The notes: generated from the sequence alone by a model not told the origin. 64,000 nucleotides of DNA from Rhodocytophaga rosea (GCF_010119975.1 NZ_CP048222.1:310001-374000); one strand, 5' to 3'; positions 42,971-53,259 are shown, counted from the first letter of the stretch. Numbers and translations: made by a program.

Positions 42971-45900
42971 TTATTTTAAAGAAGAAGCCTGTTTAGTTGA
43001 TACCGCCTGACTGCTCAGGGATACTATTTTTACTGGCCCCATTAACCCGGAAGGCAACAGCTTAGCATCTGCCTGGTAGAAAGGCATGGTGGTATAGGTG
43101 ATCTTTTTCTCTACGCCAGGTTGTGCATCGCCGATCAAGCGGTTTACCCACAGGTTGGTCACCTTGATTTCTACAGCATTTTGTCCCTTTTTTAAAGCAT
43201 TGGTAATATCCAGGCGGAATGGCTTTTTCCAGAGAGTGCCGATACTTTTCCCATTTACTACTACTTCAGCCATATTCTTTACGTCGCCTAAGTCAATCAC
43301 ATAGCGGTTCTTCTTGTCGAGTCCGGAAAGGTTAAAAGTATTGGTATATGTAGCAGTTCCTGAAAAGTATTTGATGCCAGCATCAGCATTATCAGATAAT
43401 GAGCTTAACTGTGTGAATGTTGCACTTTGTGGCGCTCCTCTCCCTTCCTGAAATTTAACAGTCCATGTTCCGTTAATCTGAGCAACGGATGCTTCTGTTA
43501 CAGCTGGCTTGGTATAGGAGGTTAGGGTAGTATTTTCCTTGAAAACGATGAAATAGGCATCCCAGGATTCAAATTTAAGCGGTATATAAGTACGGCCATC
43601 CCTTATCTGATAGGATACCTTTTCTACGGCACCAGTTTGTGGATTCCATAATTCAGGCGCTTTGCCTGTTACCCGGAAACTGATTTCTGCCTCATTTACA
43701 TTTTCGCTGCGGCTGTTGAGCCAATAGATGTCTCTGTCACTTGTATTCCGGTGTACATATAATATTTCTGCTTTGGGATTTTTAATGAGTACATCTTCTG
43801 CTACATTTACCGACTTTAACACTTCCCCTACAGATTTATTAGCCGATACATTCGGGTTGTTCCAGATTTCATTCACCAGGGTTGTAAACGCTGCCTGATT
43901 GTCGCTAAGGCTAGGCGATTTTTCTGGTTTAGTGCCGGTCACTTTAGCGCCAGCTTTTACCAAATCGCCTAATTTTTTCAGTACCGGCAAGGTCATCTGT
44001 CTGGCACTTTCATCCAGAACAAGCACACTATAGGCCATTCCGCCTGGCGTTACAATTTTGCCATTTTTCACCTCCAATACATTCAGCAGTGCAGTGGCAT
44101 TCACAAAATCATATTCGTAGCCTGGAACCTCTGGCAGTTTTGTGTTAAATACAGAAGTGATATTCGTATTCTCTCCATAATAATACAGCACATCTGCTAC
44201 CTGTTTACCTTGCTGCAATAAATAACAGCTCCGGCCCAGGTAATCCGTCCAGGCTTTGGCTTGTTCCGCCCAGGTTTCCTGGCGGCCAAAATACTGACCA
44301 AAAGGACCTAAAGAGAAACCAGGTTTTTTATCATCCAATGGCTGGTGTACAGAAGTATGGATCACAAACCGGTTCAGGCCGGAAGCCATTTCCATATCGG
44401 CGGTACGTTTTAGCTTTTCAGGGTGGAAAGAAAAACCATTTCCAACGGAGGTCATGGATTCGGCGGCTACAAAAGGTTTTCCATAAATATGGGCAACCGA
44501 TGCAGATTCCCGGATGTCAGCTTTGCTGCGTACTTCCTCATCTGCCCCACCAGCCAGACTGCCGGGCGTCCACATGGCAGACATCGGTATATCGGCATTG
44601 CGTTTTACATCCATGCCATCAGCCAGGTAAATCCGTTTGTTTTCGTGAGATTCTGTATAACGTTTCATACCCCGTTGATGCAAGGCTTCACCAATCACAT
44701 CGTAATGATTCTCTGCAATCAGTTCACCAATGGTTTTCCTAAAATCCCACAAAAACTTCTCGCTCTCTTCCACACTTTTTACCACCCGTCCGGTTAACAC
44801 TGGTATCCAGGATTTGAGATCGTACCCCCGGCGTTTGGCAAACTCTTCAAGAAAAGCTTTGGTCCAGGTCATGTGGCCTGCTTCGTAACTATCGAGAACC
44901 ATGTATTGTAATCCTTTTGCGCCCATTTGTCCGCCGGTAGCATCTTTGTACATGTCCAGATAGGTATTGATGTATTTTGTAACGGCTGCTTTGTCGAGTT
45001 TATCTACTTCCAAGCCGGTAGCTTCCGGAGACGCCGGATGATTCTGGCGGCCGGTTAATGAATAGCCCAAACGTATCACCACCCAGTTTCCGGCAGGCGC
45101 TTTCCAGTTCAGCGAACCATCGGGTTTTAGTTGAGCGGTTAAGTCCACCACATTTTCGCTTGGAATGGCATCAGCCTGGGCAGTGGCAGATATAGAACCT
45201 GTTTCTTTCCAGGGCGTAAAACCTGCTTTATCTTCGAACAGATGAATTCTGTCGGTGTTATGTAATACGATTTCAGCCACGTTCACCCCTTCAGGTTTCG
45301 GTGTTTCTGGTTTTGCTCCCATCATAGCTGCAAACATATTTGGCTGAGGGGGTAAAGTTTTAAAAGCGAACCGGAAATATTTCGCTGTAGTAGCTGGAAT
45401 GCTCAATGTATTCTGCGGCACGATGCTTCCGGGAATAGTTGCCACTTCACGGAAATTAACGCCATCATTGCTCACTTTTAATGTCCTGTTTTCTGGCCCT
45501 CCATTAAATTCCTGCAAGGCCGTCTGGCTGGCTCCGGAAATGGAAAATGCTTTGAAGGTTTGTGGTTTGTCGAACTCATATTGAATCCACATATCCTGCC
45601 CTACTCCAACAGGGGGCAGAAAATTAGTTTTGACGATGTTCCCATCGGTTAATTGGGCCAGCATAAAGGTACCACCACTGGATGTTACTTTAGGATTGAA
45701 TGAGGCTAGCGGTTTTTCATTGTCAGGCAACCGGTAGGCAATCACCAGCGCATCCTGGTAATAGGTAGGCAAAGGTTTAGTGGAACCTCCCATCAGGGAA
45801 GAATGTCCCATTTCTACCTGCTGAAAAGGACCGGTAGCCGATGGGGGCTGAGGTAATTTGCCGGTAAACGTTTTTCCACCGGTTACTCGCGTTTCTGACC

Positions 45901-46324
45901 ATACATATTTTTTCATCCCATCCTGTGGTTCTACCCAGGGGCCACCTGTTACACTCCATCCGGGTGAGCCGGCAATGGCCATTTCGAGTTGTAGTTTCTG
46001 GGCTAAGTCGGTGGTATGTTTGAAGGCATCTTTCCATTCTGGTGTCATAAAGACAAGTTTCTTTGGGACTACCAAAGGCGTAAACAGGCTGGCATCAAAG
46101 TTTTGAAAACCGCCAATGCCACTGCGGTTCATCCATTCCAGGTCTTTGGTAATACCTTCCTTGGTGATATTGCCATTCATCCAGTGCCACCATACCCGGG
46201 GTTTGGCTGCATTAGGTACCGTAACAAACCCTGTATGTAAACTATCGCTTCCCAGACTTGTATTCTGGCAAAACGCTGCAGTTGACATTCCTATGGCAAC
46301 CAGAAAGGCGGTGATTGTCTTCAT
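42971..46324 (-). CDS. Glycoside hydrolase family 106 alpha-L-rhamnosidase
   Basis: A secreted protein of 1117 residues from ATG 46324 (signal peptide MKTITAFLVAIGMSTAAFCQ); a start 27 bases earlier adds residues before the signal and is unlikely. The family opening is PRVWWHWMNGNITKEGITKDLEWM. The catalytic barrel includes LQYMVLDSYEAGHMTW and YTESHENKR, where catalytic Glu residues of GH106 lie, and HTSVHQP. A C-terminal galactose-binding-like sandwich (YVIDLGDVKNMAEVVVNG) completes it. The enzyme cleaves terminal alpha-L-rhamnose from pectic side chains or from glycosides. It is upstream of the rhamnose catabolic genes and divergent from an AraC regulator. Confidence 0.92.
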   Translation of the reverse strand: MKTITAFLVAIGMSTAAFCQNTSLGSDSLHTGFVTVPNAAKPRVWWHWMNGNITKEGITKDLEWMNRSGIGGFQNFDASLFTPLVVPKKLVFMTPEWKDAFKHTTDLAQKLQLEMAIAGSPGWSVTGGPWVEPQDGMKKYVWSETRVTGGKTFTGKLPQPPSATGPFQQVEMGHSSLMGGSTKPLPTYYQDALVIAYRLPDNEKPLASFNPKVTSSGGTFMLAQLTDGNIVKTNFLPPVGVGQDMWIQYEFDKPQTFKAFSISGASQTALQEFNGGPENRTLKVSNDGVNFREVATIPGSIVPQNTLSIPATTAKYFRFAFKTLPPQPNMFAAMMGAKPETPKPEGVNVAEIVLHNTDRIHLFEDKAGFTPWKETGSISATAQADAIPSENVVDLTAQLKPDGSLNWKAPAGNWVVIRLGYSLTGRQNHPASPEATGLEVDKLDKAAVTKYINTYLDMYKDATGGQMGAKGLQYMVLDSYEAGHMTWTKAFLEEFAKRRGYDLKSWIPVLTGRVVKSVEESEKFLWDFRKTIGELIAENHYDVIGEALHQRGMKRYTESHENKRIYLADGMDVKRNADIPMSAMWTPGSLAGGADEEVRSKADIRESASVAHIYGKPFVAAESMTSVGNGFSFHPEKLKRTADMEMASGLNRFVIHTSVHQPLDDKKPGFSLGPFGQYFGRQETWAEQAKAWTDYLGRSCYLLQQGKQVADVLYYYGENTNITSVFNTKLPEVPGYEYDFVNATALLNVLEVKNGKIVTPGGMAYSVLVLDESARQMTLPVLKKLGDLVKAGAKVTGTKPEKSPSLSDNQAAFTTLVNEIWNNPNVSANKSVGEVLKSVNVAEDVLIKNPKAEILYVHRNTSDRDIYWLNSRSENVNEAEISFRVTGKAPELWNPQTGAVEKVSYQIRDGRTYIPLKFESWDAYFIVFKENTTLTSYTKPAVTEASVAQINGTWTVKFQEGRGAPQSATFTQLSSLSDNADAGIKYFSGTATYTNTFNLSGLDKKNRYVIDLGDVKNMAEVVVNGKSIGTLWKKPFRLDITNALKKGQNAVEIKVTNLWVNRLIGDAQPGVEKKITYTTMPFYQADAKLLPSGLMGPVKIVSLSSQAVSTKQASSLK

Positions 46325-46632
46325 GTTATAATTTATTTTAGTCACTTTCATAGAATCAATAAGCTAGTACCTGAGTTGAAATGATCGAAATGTATTCTTA
46401 TCAATGCATTGGAAAACAGGACAGAGAAAAGCTAAGCGTTGTGTTTGGCAAGATACTTTCTCCATCAGTACTATTCAGTTCATTCCTCTCCTTTATATAA
46501 TACCACTCGCTTCATCCATTTTGTTTAAATGACCAATGGAATTTTAAAACACTTTTAGCTTATTCAACAAATTTATTGTATTATTTTTGGGTTGATGTTA
46601 TCTTTATTGAGATTTGTTTTACACTTTTTGAT
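46325..46632. promoter_or_regulatory. Divergent control region of GH106 and AraC genes
   Basis: The 308-base gap separates the divergent GH106 and AraC genes. TATTTTTG at 46582-46589 fits the Bacteroidota -7 consensus TAnnTTTG and lies 44 bases before the AraC start. AraC regulators commonly bind direct repeats in such regions; I could not identify clear repeated half-sites by eye. No gene is seen. Confidence 0.4.
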
Positions 46633-47511
46633 ATGAAAACCTTCAGGCGTTATTTCAAATTTTCGGATGATAAGCTGGATAATAGCCTCAGTGTGGTCAT
46701 TCATACGCTTGGGTATCATATACATCCGGCCAATACTTCCTACCCCGATGCAGGCCACCCGGAAAGCCATTACTTCGACTGGGAAAAAGGGAGAAGGCTG
46801 AAAGAATATCAGATCCTCTATATCTGTAAAGGAGAAGGTATTTTTGAAGCTACCGGTATGCCTCCTCAACTCATTGAAGCAGGCACAGTGATTTTACTAT
46901 ATCCTGGCATCTGGCATCGCTATAAGCCCATGCTCCAATCCGGCTGGGAGGAATACTGGGTGGGGTTTTCCGGCTCATTTGCCAAACATTTATTAGAACA
47001 GGAATGTTTTAATCCGCAAAATCCAATCATTAAAGTAGGTTTTAATTCGGAATTCCTGGCTACATTCGAACGCTTGCTGGATGTGGTAGAAATCCGGGAT
47101 GAATCGTATCAAAAACTGGCTTCTTTTTTACTCATTCAACTGCTGGGCATTCTGTATTCTTCGGTATTGCTTTCCAACCAGAAGTTTTCAAGAAAAGAAA
47201 AAGTAGTAGGCGATATCAAAAAAGAGATCAACGACAGCTGGCAGAAGGATATAGATTTTGAACAACTGGCCAACAAAAATGGCGTGAGTTATGCCTGGCT
47301 ACGAAAAACGTTTAAAGAAGTAACTGGTACCTCTCTGAATCAATATCACTTGTCCATTAAGCTCAGAAACGCCGAACAATTGATCTATGAATCTGACAGC
47401 ACCTTATCTGAAATCGCCTATACCTGCGGCTTTGAATCGGTTCAATATTTTTCCAGAATCTATAAGTCCAAAATGAATATCAACCCCAGTGATTTACGGA
47501 AAGGAAGCTAA
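46633..47511 (+). CDS. AraC-family transcriptional regulator of the rhamnose locus
   Basis: A 292-residue regulator from ATG 46633; the longer frame upstream reads the promoter region and is rejected. An N-terminal cupin sugar-sensing domain (QILYICKGEGIFEATG...AGTVILLYPGIWHRYKP) is followed by the twin helix-turn-helix DNA-binding domain (LANKNGVSYAWLRKTFKEVTG and LSEIAYTCGFESVQYFSRIYKSKMN). It is divergent from the GH106 gene, and from position is likely the L-rhamnose-responsive activator of this locus, analogous to RhaS/RhaR in enteric bacteria. Confidence 0.9.
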   Translation: MKTFRRYFKFSDDKLDNSLSVVIHTLGYHIHPANTSYPDAGHPESHYFDWEKGRRLKEYQILYICKGEGIFEATGMPPQLIEAGTVILLYPGIWHRYKPMLQSGWEEYWVGFSGSFAKHLLEQECFNPQNPIIKVGFNSEFLATFERLLDVVEIRDESYQKLASFLLIQLLGILYSSVLLSNQKFSRKEKVVGDIKKEINDSWQKDIDFEQLANKNGVSYAWLRKTFKEVTGTSLNQYHLSIKLRNAEQLIYESDSTLSEIAYTCGFESVQYFSRIYKSKMNINPSDLRKGS

Positions 47512-47825
47512 CCTACAAGATTTATTAATACTAAAATAAAACACAGATTGCCTTTTTGTTAATCACAGCTTTTGCAGGAGGCACCTTATATGTAATTACG
47601 AATGACTAATTACCAATTACAAATTGTAGATCGATACTCTCATTAGTAATTAGTAATTGATTAAGGCCTCTCCGGCCCAGGAGGAGATAAGCTTCTTCGC
47701 AAAATATCAGTATTGGAAAGCAAATTAATTTTGATACTGGTATAAATTTCATATTTCTATGTTTTCAAATATGCCTTATCAGACCGCAGAAAACAACCGA
47801 AACAACACTTATCTTATATATTGCT
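47512..47825. other. Intergenic gap with taattac repeats
   Basis: A 314-base convergent gap. The block at about 47592-47660 has gtaattacgaa, taattaccaattac and tagtaattagtaattg words like those at 40433-40546 and can fold back on itself, so it may act in termination of both flanking genes. The plus-strand frame from 47759 overlaps the esterase gene on the other strand and is not accepted as a gene. Confidence 0.4.
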
Positions 47826-49424
47826 CTACTTGCGTTTCAGAGCTTCTGCAATGGCTTTTTCTGCCAGAGGTTCCATCACTTTATATCCGGCCAGAGTTGG
47901 ATGCACCCCATCATAGGTCAGTTCTTTTTTCAAGCCTTTTTGATTATCTACCATGGCAGAAAAATAATCCAGGTAAACGATATTATTCCTGGTCGCATAG
48001 TCTTTAATCATGTTGTTGAGCTTCACTACTTTTTCTGCGGGTTCTAATCCGGGGCGCCAGGGAAAATCGTAGGCCGGAAGCACGGAACTGAGGACGACTT
48101 TTATATGATTAACTTTTGCCAGTTCCGCCATAGAAACAATATTGCCGAAAGTCTGCTCTAATGTCATCGGGCCTGTATTCTGGGCAATGTCGTTGATGCC
48201 TGCCAGAATCACCACCACCGCTGGTTTGAGGTCTATTACATCTGGCCGGAAGCGAAGGAGCATTTGTGGCGTTGTTTGGCCGCTGATCCCCCGGTCAAGG
48301 TATGGCCGGCCGGCAAAAAAGCTACTATCGGCCCTTTTCCATCCTTCGGTGATGGAGTTGCCCATAAATACCACCCGCTTCTCTCCTGCTGCCACTGCTG
48401 TTAAGGCTTTGTTTTCAGTTTCATATTTTTTGAAATAGGCCCAGTCGTTGCGTACTCTCTCTTCTGCTGCTTTTCTCCGTTCCATCACTTGTTTGAGCGT
48501 AACCTGCGATGTAGTGCCAGATGGTTTCTCTGGCCACAATAAGCCTTGTAATTCCAGCCATTCGCCAAAACGGTCTATCCATGAATCCACAGGTAAATCT
48601 TGTTTGCGCATGCCAAACCCATGTCCACCTTTCTCATACATATGCAATTCTGCTATTTTCTTTGCCCCGATCCAGGCGTTGTATAAATTAGTGCTATGGG
48701 AAGCCATACCCAGCTGGTCGTCGGTGGAGGCACAGATAAAAAGCGGCGGTGCATCTGCAGGAATGGTCTGGTTCTTTAATGCATTCATGTAGGCATAAAT
48801 AGGGGCTGCAAAATTAGGGCGGTTAGCGGAAGTGGAATTAAACACCGTACCCATCGTAACCGTGCCGCCTGCTGAAAAGCCCATAATGCCAATCCGTTTG
48901 GGATTCACGCCATAGTCATCTGCATGCGAACGAACGTACTCTATTGCTTTTAATCCATCCGCTATAGCCAATTCAACAACCGGGGCATTTATCTCATCCA
49001 GTTTCTTAAAATCTCTCATTTTAGGCGCTAGTTCTGCCACCGGATCATCGGTGAGGCTGCGTACCAGACGGTATTTTAATACAAAGGCAGCCACTCCTTT
49101 AGAATTCAGCCATTTGGCTACCTGAATGCCTTCGCTTTCGATGGAGAGGATATGAAAAGCGCCGCCTGGCGCTACAATAACGGCGGTACCATTCGCTGTG
49201 GCGGCTGGCGGTAAATAAGCTGTGAGTGTAGGCTGCGATACATTGTATACTAATTTCGACTGGTAGGGCTGATGAAATAGCTCTTTCTCCTGCCATGTCC
49301 AGCTTTCAGAACCGGGTGCTTTGCCAGGATATAAGGGGATAACTTTTTGCTGTGCCTGTATATCTGTTAATACCCAATTTAACAGCAAACACAAGAGAAT
49401 GAGTGGTCGCATACCAATGTTCAT
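47826..49424 (-). CDS. Double-domain secreted esterase: alpha/beta-hydrolase plus SGNH hydrolase
   Basis: A 532-residue protein from ATG 49424 (49412 and 49442 are alternatives) with a signal peptide ending near IQAQQ. Residues 20-310 form an alpha/beta-hydrolase with APGGAF oxyanion region, nucleophile GIMGFSAGGT, CASTDDQ and catalytic His in KGGHGFGM. Residues 345-538 form an SGNH/GDSL hydrolase with block I FMGNSITEGW, block III GINDIA and block V YDGVHPTLAGY. Each part looks catalytically complete, so it may remove two kinds of ester groups. The first half is paralogous to the esterase at 41930. It is 82 bases downstream of the GH35-like gene. Confidence 0.9.
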   Translation of the reverse strand: MNIGMRPLILLCLLLNWVLTDIQAQQKVIPLYPGKAPGSESWTWQEKELFHQPYQSKLVYNVSQPTLTAYLPPAATANGTAVIVAPGGAFHILSIESEGIQVAKWLNSKGVAAFVLKYRLVRSLTDDPVAELAPKMRDFKKLDEINAPVVELAIADGLKAIEYVRSHADDYGVNPKRIGIMGFSAGGTVTMGTVFNSTSANRPNFAAPIYAYMNALKNQTIPADAPPLFICASTDDQLGMASHSTNLYNAWIGAKKIAELHMYEKGGHGFGMRKQDLPVDSWIDRFGEWLELQGLLWPEKPSGTTSQVTLKQVMERRKAAEERVRNDWAYFKKYETENKALTAVAAGEKRVVFMGNSITEGWKRADSSFFAGRPYLDRGISGQTTPQMLLRFRPDVIDLKPAVVVILAGINDIAQNTGPMTLEQTFGNIVSMAELAKVNHIKVVLSSVLPAYDFPWRPGLEPAEKVVKLNNMIKDYATRNNIVYLDYFSAMVDNQKGLKKELTYDGVHPTLAGYKVMEPLAEKAIAEALKRK

Positions 49425-49505
49425 TTTTAGATGGAAATACAATGTACAGAGGTTCTGATAAACCGGAAACCAACCATGAAAAAATATTCTTTGGAAAGAT
49501 TTTTC

Positions 49506-51236
49506 CTAGTAACTGTAGAATTTTATACGCACAATGCTATACTCATCTGTAGGATTTTTCTGGAAACGTAATGAGCCGACCTTTGTATTTTTAGGAGCAA
49601 CTACGCCAATACCGCCACCGCCGGTGCCTTCATCTCCATTTAGCCGCCTGGTAGTTACCCATTTGCCTTTTACAAATTTTCCCTCTTCCAGAAATTCTAC
49701 GTCCACTTGCGGTTTTTGAGGATCTGGGTTTTGGGGAGTAAAGGTAAGTTCATACTCTTTTCCAACGGCAATAAATTCATCCGGACCGGTAGCGAAAATC
49801 AATCCTCCGGCCAGAACAGGTCTTTTGGCAACAGATGCAGCCGCAGGTCCACCCCTGGGTACTACCAGGTCAGCTTTTACAGTATAGCCATTCAACTGGA
49901 AGGTTTGCGATTTATCTGTTGAATCTACAAAGATACCCGCCATCGTTCCTTTGCCCTGATGCTGTAAAACCAAGTCCTGTACCTGGGAGATTGCGGCAAA
50001 TGTTTTGGTGAAAGGATCTTCTTCAGCAGTAGTGCCGTCAATTCCAAACGGAGCCACACATAGAGCATCATGGGTTCCATAGATCCAGAATGCAAGATTG
50101 GCTGGTTCAATTCCTTGCCTGATTTCGGGAATAAAAACCGGATTACCCGGACGGTGGTATTGCTCTACTAAATGATAAACGCCCCGTTTGGGTCCATATA
50201 CATTAGGCGTAATAAAATCAATAGCTGGTGCATTTGCCCGCCAGATATCCAGTACATGCGGCACCGGGCCACCACTGGGATATTTGCCGGGAACACCGGT
50301 AAATCCAGGTGCTTTGGGCCAGGCATTCACAAACATCGGTATAGGATAGGCTTCTTTTCCGGCTGCCGCCAGTTGTCCTACGAATTTGGTGTAATGGTAG
50401 GTAGAAAACATTTCTTCCGGGAAATAAGAAAAAACTTTTGGGTTCTTATCATCCATTATACTTTTGCCAAAAACATCCTCCCAGCTTCCGGAGGTTTTGG
50501 AGCCGTTTGCCTTCCAGATACTGTCCAGTTCAGGTTGTAATTTCCCTGTATTGGCTGCAAAATACTGCATCAGGTCGGCAGGCACACCCTGGCTATATGC
50601 CTTTTTTGCGGCATCGCTGTACTCACGGGGCTCATAAAATAAACCTACTTCATTTTCCACCTGCGCCATAATCACTGTCTGGTATTTTTCATCTACCTGA
50701 CGGATGTGCTGCATGAGCGCTTTGAATGCCTTCGCATCAGCTTTCAGGTTGGCTTCGGAAAATACAGATAATACCGGAAGAGATTCACCCTTGCTATTCT
50801 TAGCTCTTGGATATGTATCTGTATTGGTTTTTATCCAGGATGGAACATAGGTAGAATAGGTAGTTTTAAAGGCACCGAACCAAAGAATACCCAGATGCAG
50901 GTTTTGTTTTCTTGCCCCATAAATCATACTATCCACCAAGGTGAAATCAAACTTACCTTCCTGTGGCTCCATCAGTTCCCAATATACAGGCACCAACACT
51001 GTATTCAGATTTTTCTGCTTCATCTGCAACCAGATGGGCCGCATGGAAGCTGTTGTTGAAACGCTTGAGTTATGTATCTCGCCACCTAATGCTAAAAATG
51101 GTTTGTCTTTCACGATCAACTGTATGGCATTTCCCTTTTTCTCCAGGTGAGGCGGTTTAAATTGCTGGGAAAATCCTTTTACACAAGCGAATAACAGAAT
51201 GATAAATAGACAATAAACTTTCAATGGCTTCAACAT
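49506..51236 (-). CDS. GH35-like beta-galactosidase with DUF5597
   Basis: A 576-residue secreted protein with signal peptide (ends KGFSQQ). The TIM barrel begins KPFLALGGEIHNSS; VPVYWELMEPQEGKFDF and IMAQVENEVGLFYEP contain the acid/base Glu of clan GH-A enzymes, and the nucleophile Glu is expected in PVFIPEIRQG. The C-terminal region (LEEGKFVKGKWV...RRLNGDEG) matches DUF5597. Members act as beta-galactosidase- or beta-glucosidase-like exo-enzymes in Proteobacteria and Bacteroidota. Only 31 bases separate its start from the stop of the monooxygenase gene, so it may be in the ring-cleavage operon. Confidence 0.87.
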   Translation of the reverse strand: MLKPLKVYCLFIILLFACVKGFSQQFKPPHLEKKGNAIQLIVKDKPFLALGGEIHNSSVSTTASMRPIWLQMKQKNLNTVLVPVYWELMEPQEGKFDFTLVDSMIYGARKQNLHLGILWFGAFKTTYSTYVPSWIKTNTDTYPRAKNSKGESLPVLSVFSEANLKADAKAFKALMQHIRQVDEKYQTVIMAQVENEVGLFYEPREYSDAAKKAYSQGVPADLMQYFAANTGKLQPELDSIWKANGSKTSGSWEDVFGKSIMDDKNPKVFSYFPEEMFSTYHYTKFVGQLAAAGKEAYPIPMFVNAWPKAPGFTGVPGKYPSGGPVPHVLDIWRANAPAIDFITPNVYGPKRGVYHLVEQYHRPGNPVFIPEIRQGIEPANLAFWIYGTHDALCVAPFGIDGTTAEEDPFTKTFAAISQVQDLVLQHQGKGTMAGIFVDSTDKSQTFQLNGYTVKADLVVPRGGPAAASVAKRPVLAGGLIFATGPDEFIAVGKEYELTFTPQNPDPQKPQVDVEFLEEGKFVKGKWVTTRRLNGDEGTGGGGIGVVAPKNTKVGSLRFQKNPTDEYSIVRIKFYSY

Positions 51237-51267
51237 GTATTTTTTCAGGTTTCAGGATATACATTAT

Positions 51268-52404
51268 TTAAATAGGTGCCATCATATTCGCTAGGGTACG
51301 TCCCATCAATGCGCCTATATTGGCATCCGGAACCGGAGTGCCTTTCCACTCCATTTGTTCCCATTCGCCTATGGTTTTGGATACATTTACAATCATTTTG
51401 CACCTGTCGAAACGCCGTTCCATAAATGCAGACAATACCTCAGAAACCGCTCCTTCTTTTTGCAACTCTTCTGCCAGTACGACGGCATCTTCAATGGCCA
51501 GGGATGCCCCTTGTCCTAATTGAGGAAGGGTGGCATGGGCTGCATCGCCAATAATTACTACCCGGTTCTGATACCAGGGATCAGGCAGCAGAAGCCACTC
51601 TAAAGGCCGGTATACAATATCTTTGGGATCTTGAATTCTATTGATAATATCTGTTACCAGAGGCGTTGTGTATTCACTTAAATGCTCTTTGAGCTTACTC
51701 ACCATCTGGTCTTCCGAAATTTTTGGACGGTCTCCTTCGGCTGTTACGCAAAGCAGGTACATCGAATTTTTAGTCATGGGCACCAGTCCGGCTTTCGATT
51801 TTTTGCCGAAAATCATAAAGCCATTGTCTACTTCTGCCGGACGTTCTGTCGTAAAACGCCACACCGACTGGCCTGTATACTGCGATTTTATCTGGTCACC
51901 AAAAATCAGGCTTCTGACTTTGGAATGCAGACCATCTGCTCCTATCACTAAATCATAACTCCCTGATGTATTATCGGAAAAAGTAACATGGGCGGCATCA
52001 GACTGGTTGTCAATATGAGTGACCGTAGTTCCCATCCGTATATGTATTCCTTTCAACCGGGCGGCTTCCAGCAAAATATGATGCAGCCGGTTACGGGGAA
52101 TCCCATTATTGCCCGGAAACCGGCCTAAAGGTAGTGTGGAAGCGGTGGTGAACCTGTGTCCATTGGAAGCACACATATGAAACGTATTGAATGCGTATCC
52201 CTCTTCCAGGCATTGATCTGCCACTCCTATCTGATCCAGAGCACGTAGGGCATTGGACGGCTGAATAATACCTACGCCATATACTTTATACTCCGGCTGG
52301 TATTCTATAATTTCAGCCTGAATACCTGCCTGTTGTAAGGCAATGCCGGCAGATAGCCCACCAATTCCACCCCCTACAATGAGTACATTTTTTACGGAAG
52401 ACAT
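51268..52404 (-). CDS. FAD-dependent aromatic monooxygenase
   Basis: A 378-residue flavoprotein hydroxylase of the salicylate/3-hydroxybenzoate hydroxylase family. The FAD dinucleotide motif VGGGIGGLSAGIALQQAG (residues 10-27), the DG motif VIGADGLHSKVR and the GDAAHATLPQLGQGASLAIEDA motif are all present. It uses NAD(P)H and O2 to insert one oxygen into an aromatic ring. Position in an operon with an extradiol dioxygenase suggests it prepares a catechol-type substrate. No signal peptide. Confidence 0.9.
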   Translation of the reverse strand: MSSVKNVLIVGGGIGGLSAGIALQQAGIQAEIIEYQPEYKVYGVGIIQPSNALRALDQIGVADQCLEEGYAFNTFHMCASNGHRFTTASTLPLGRFPGNNGIPRNRLHHILLEAARLKGIHIRMGTTVTHIDNQSDAAHVTFSDNTSGSYDLVIGADGLHSKVRSLIFGDQIKSQYTGQSVWRFTTERPAEVDNGFMIFGKKSKAGLVPMTKNSMYLLCVTAEGDRPKISEDQMVSKLKEHLSEYTTPLVTDIINRIQDPKDIVYRPLEWLLLPDPWYQNRVVIIGDAAHATLPQLGQGASLAIEDAVVLAEELQKEGAVSEVLSAFMERRFDRCKMIVNVSKTIGEWEQMEWKGTPVPDANIGALMGRTLANMMAPI

Positions 52405-52430
52405 ACGCGAGAATTTAAGATCATAGAAGG

Positions 52431-53192
52431 TTAACTTTCAAAAATGGCTACTGCTCTGGTCCATCCGGCACTGCCTCCTTTGATTTTAGCAGGAAAACAG
52501 GCTACTTTAAAACCGAATGGCGGTAACTGATCCAGATTTGCTAGTTTTTCTATCTGGCAATACTCTTTTTCGCGGCCTACATAATGTGCCGCCCATATCA
52601 CACCCGGACGGGGATTTTGCAGATAGTCTTGTGCCTGTAAGTAGAGTGGGATATCCCAGCCCCAGCCATCAGTACCCATTACTTTAATGCCCTGATCAAT
52701 GAGCCAGTGGGTGGCTTCAGCAGAAACGCCTACATGAATTTTTACAAAGTCTTCATTATAGATTCGCTTGTCTGCATCACAGCGGATCAGCACAATATCA
52801 AAGGGTTTCAGTGTATAGTTGATGGCAGCTAACTTTTCTTTCAGGTCGTTAGTAGTAATGCTGTACCCATCTGGTTTATTGGTATAATCAAGCACAACGC
52901 CATCAGAGAAAAACCATTCTAAGGGAAGCTGTTCAATGGTGCGGGAAGGTTTTCCATCACAGGTTGGGAAATAGTGCCAGGGGGCGTCGACATGTGTTCC
53001 GGCATGTCCGGTAACGGTAATAAATTCCCCTGCCGGGCCATTCCCATCAATAAATGCATCTGCCGGAAGTCCGTTAAACAATTTAGATCCCATTTTTCGT
53101 GCGCCTTCTTTATGATCTTCATAGGTAATGCTGGTAGGCAGCGGCTCTTTTATTTCCGGAGAAATGGTAACGGAAAGGTCGATTATTTTCAT
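52431..53192 (-). CDS. Cyclase-family metal hydrolase (kynurenine-formamidase-like)
   Basis: A 253-residue protein of the cyclase/kynurenine formamidase family. The metal site is GHAGTHVDAPWHYF (HxGTHxDxPxH), which is complete, and RCDADKRIYNEDFVK and IKVMGTDGWGWD follow as expected. Related enzymes hydrolyse formamides, isatin or cyclic amides; the substrate here may be an intermediate of the ring-cleavage pathway. It starts 67 bases after the ABM gene stop on the same strand and is followed by the monooxygenase after 26 bases. Confidence 0.85.
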   Translation of the reverse strand: MKIIDLSVTISPEIKEPLPTSITYEDHKEGARKMGSKLFNGLPADAFIDGNGPAGEFITVTGHAGTHVDAPWHYFPTCDGKPSRTIEQLPLEWFFSDGVVLDYTNKPDGYSITTNDLKEKLAAINYTLKPFDIVLIRCDADKRIYNEDFVKIHVGVSAEATHWLIDQGIKVMGTDGWGWDIPLYLQAQDYLQNPRPGVIWAAHYVGREKEYCQIEKLANLDQLPPFGFKVACFPAKIKGGSAGWTRAVAIFES

Positions 53193-53259
53193 TTGGGGTT
53201 TGTTTAATGTTGTGATTAGTAAGCTTTTGAAATTTGATCATTGACCTTCCTGGCCATCC

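Noticed and set aside
44338-44797. 124-134 codon plus-strand frames inside the GH106 gene
   Set aside because: They are antisense shadows of a well-supported protein with strong family match on the minus strand.
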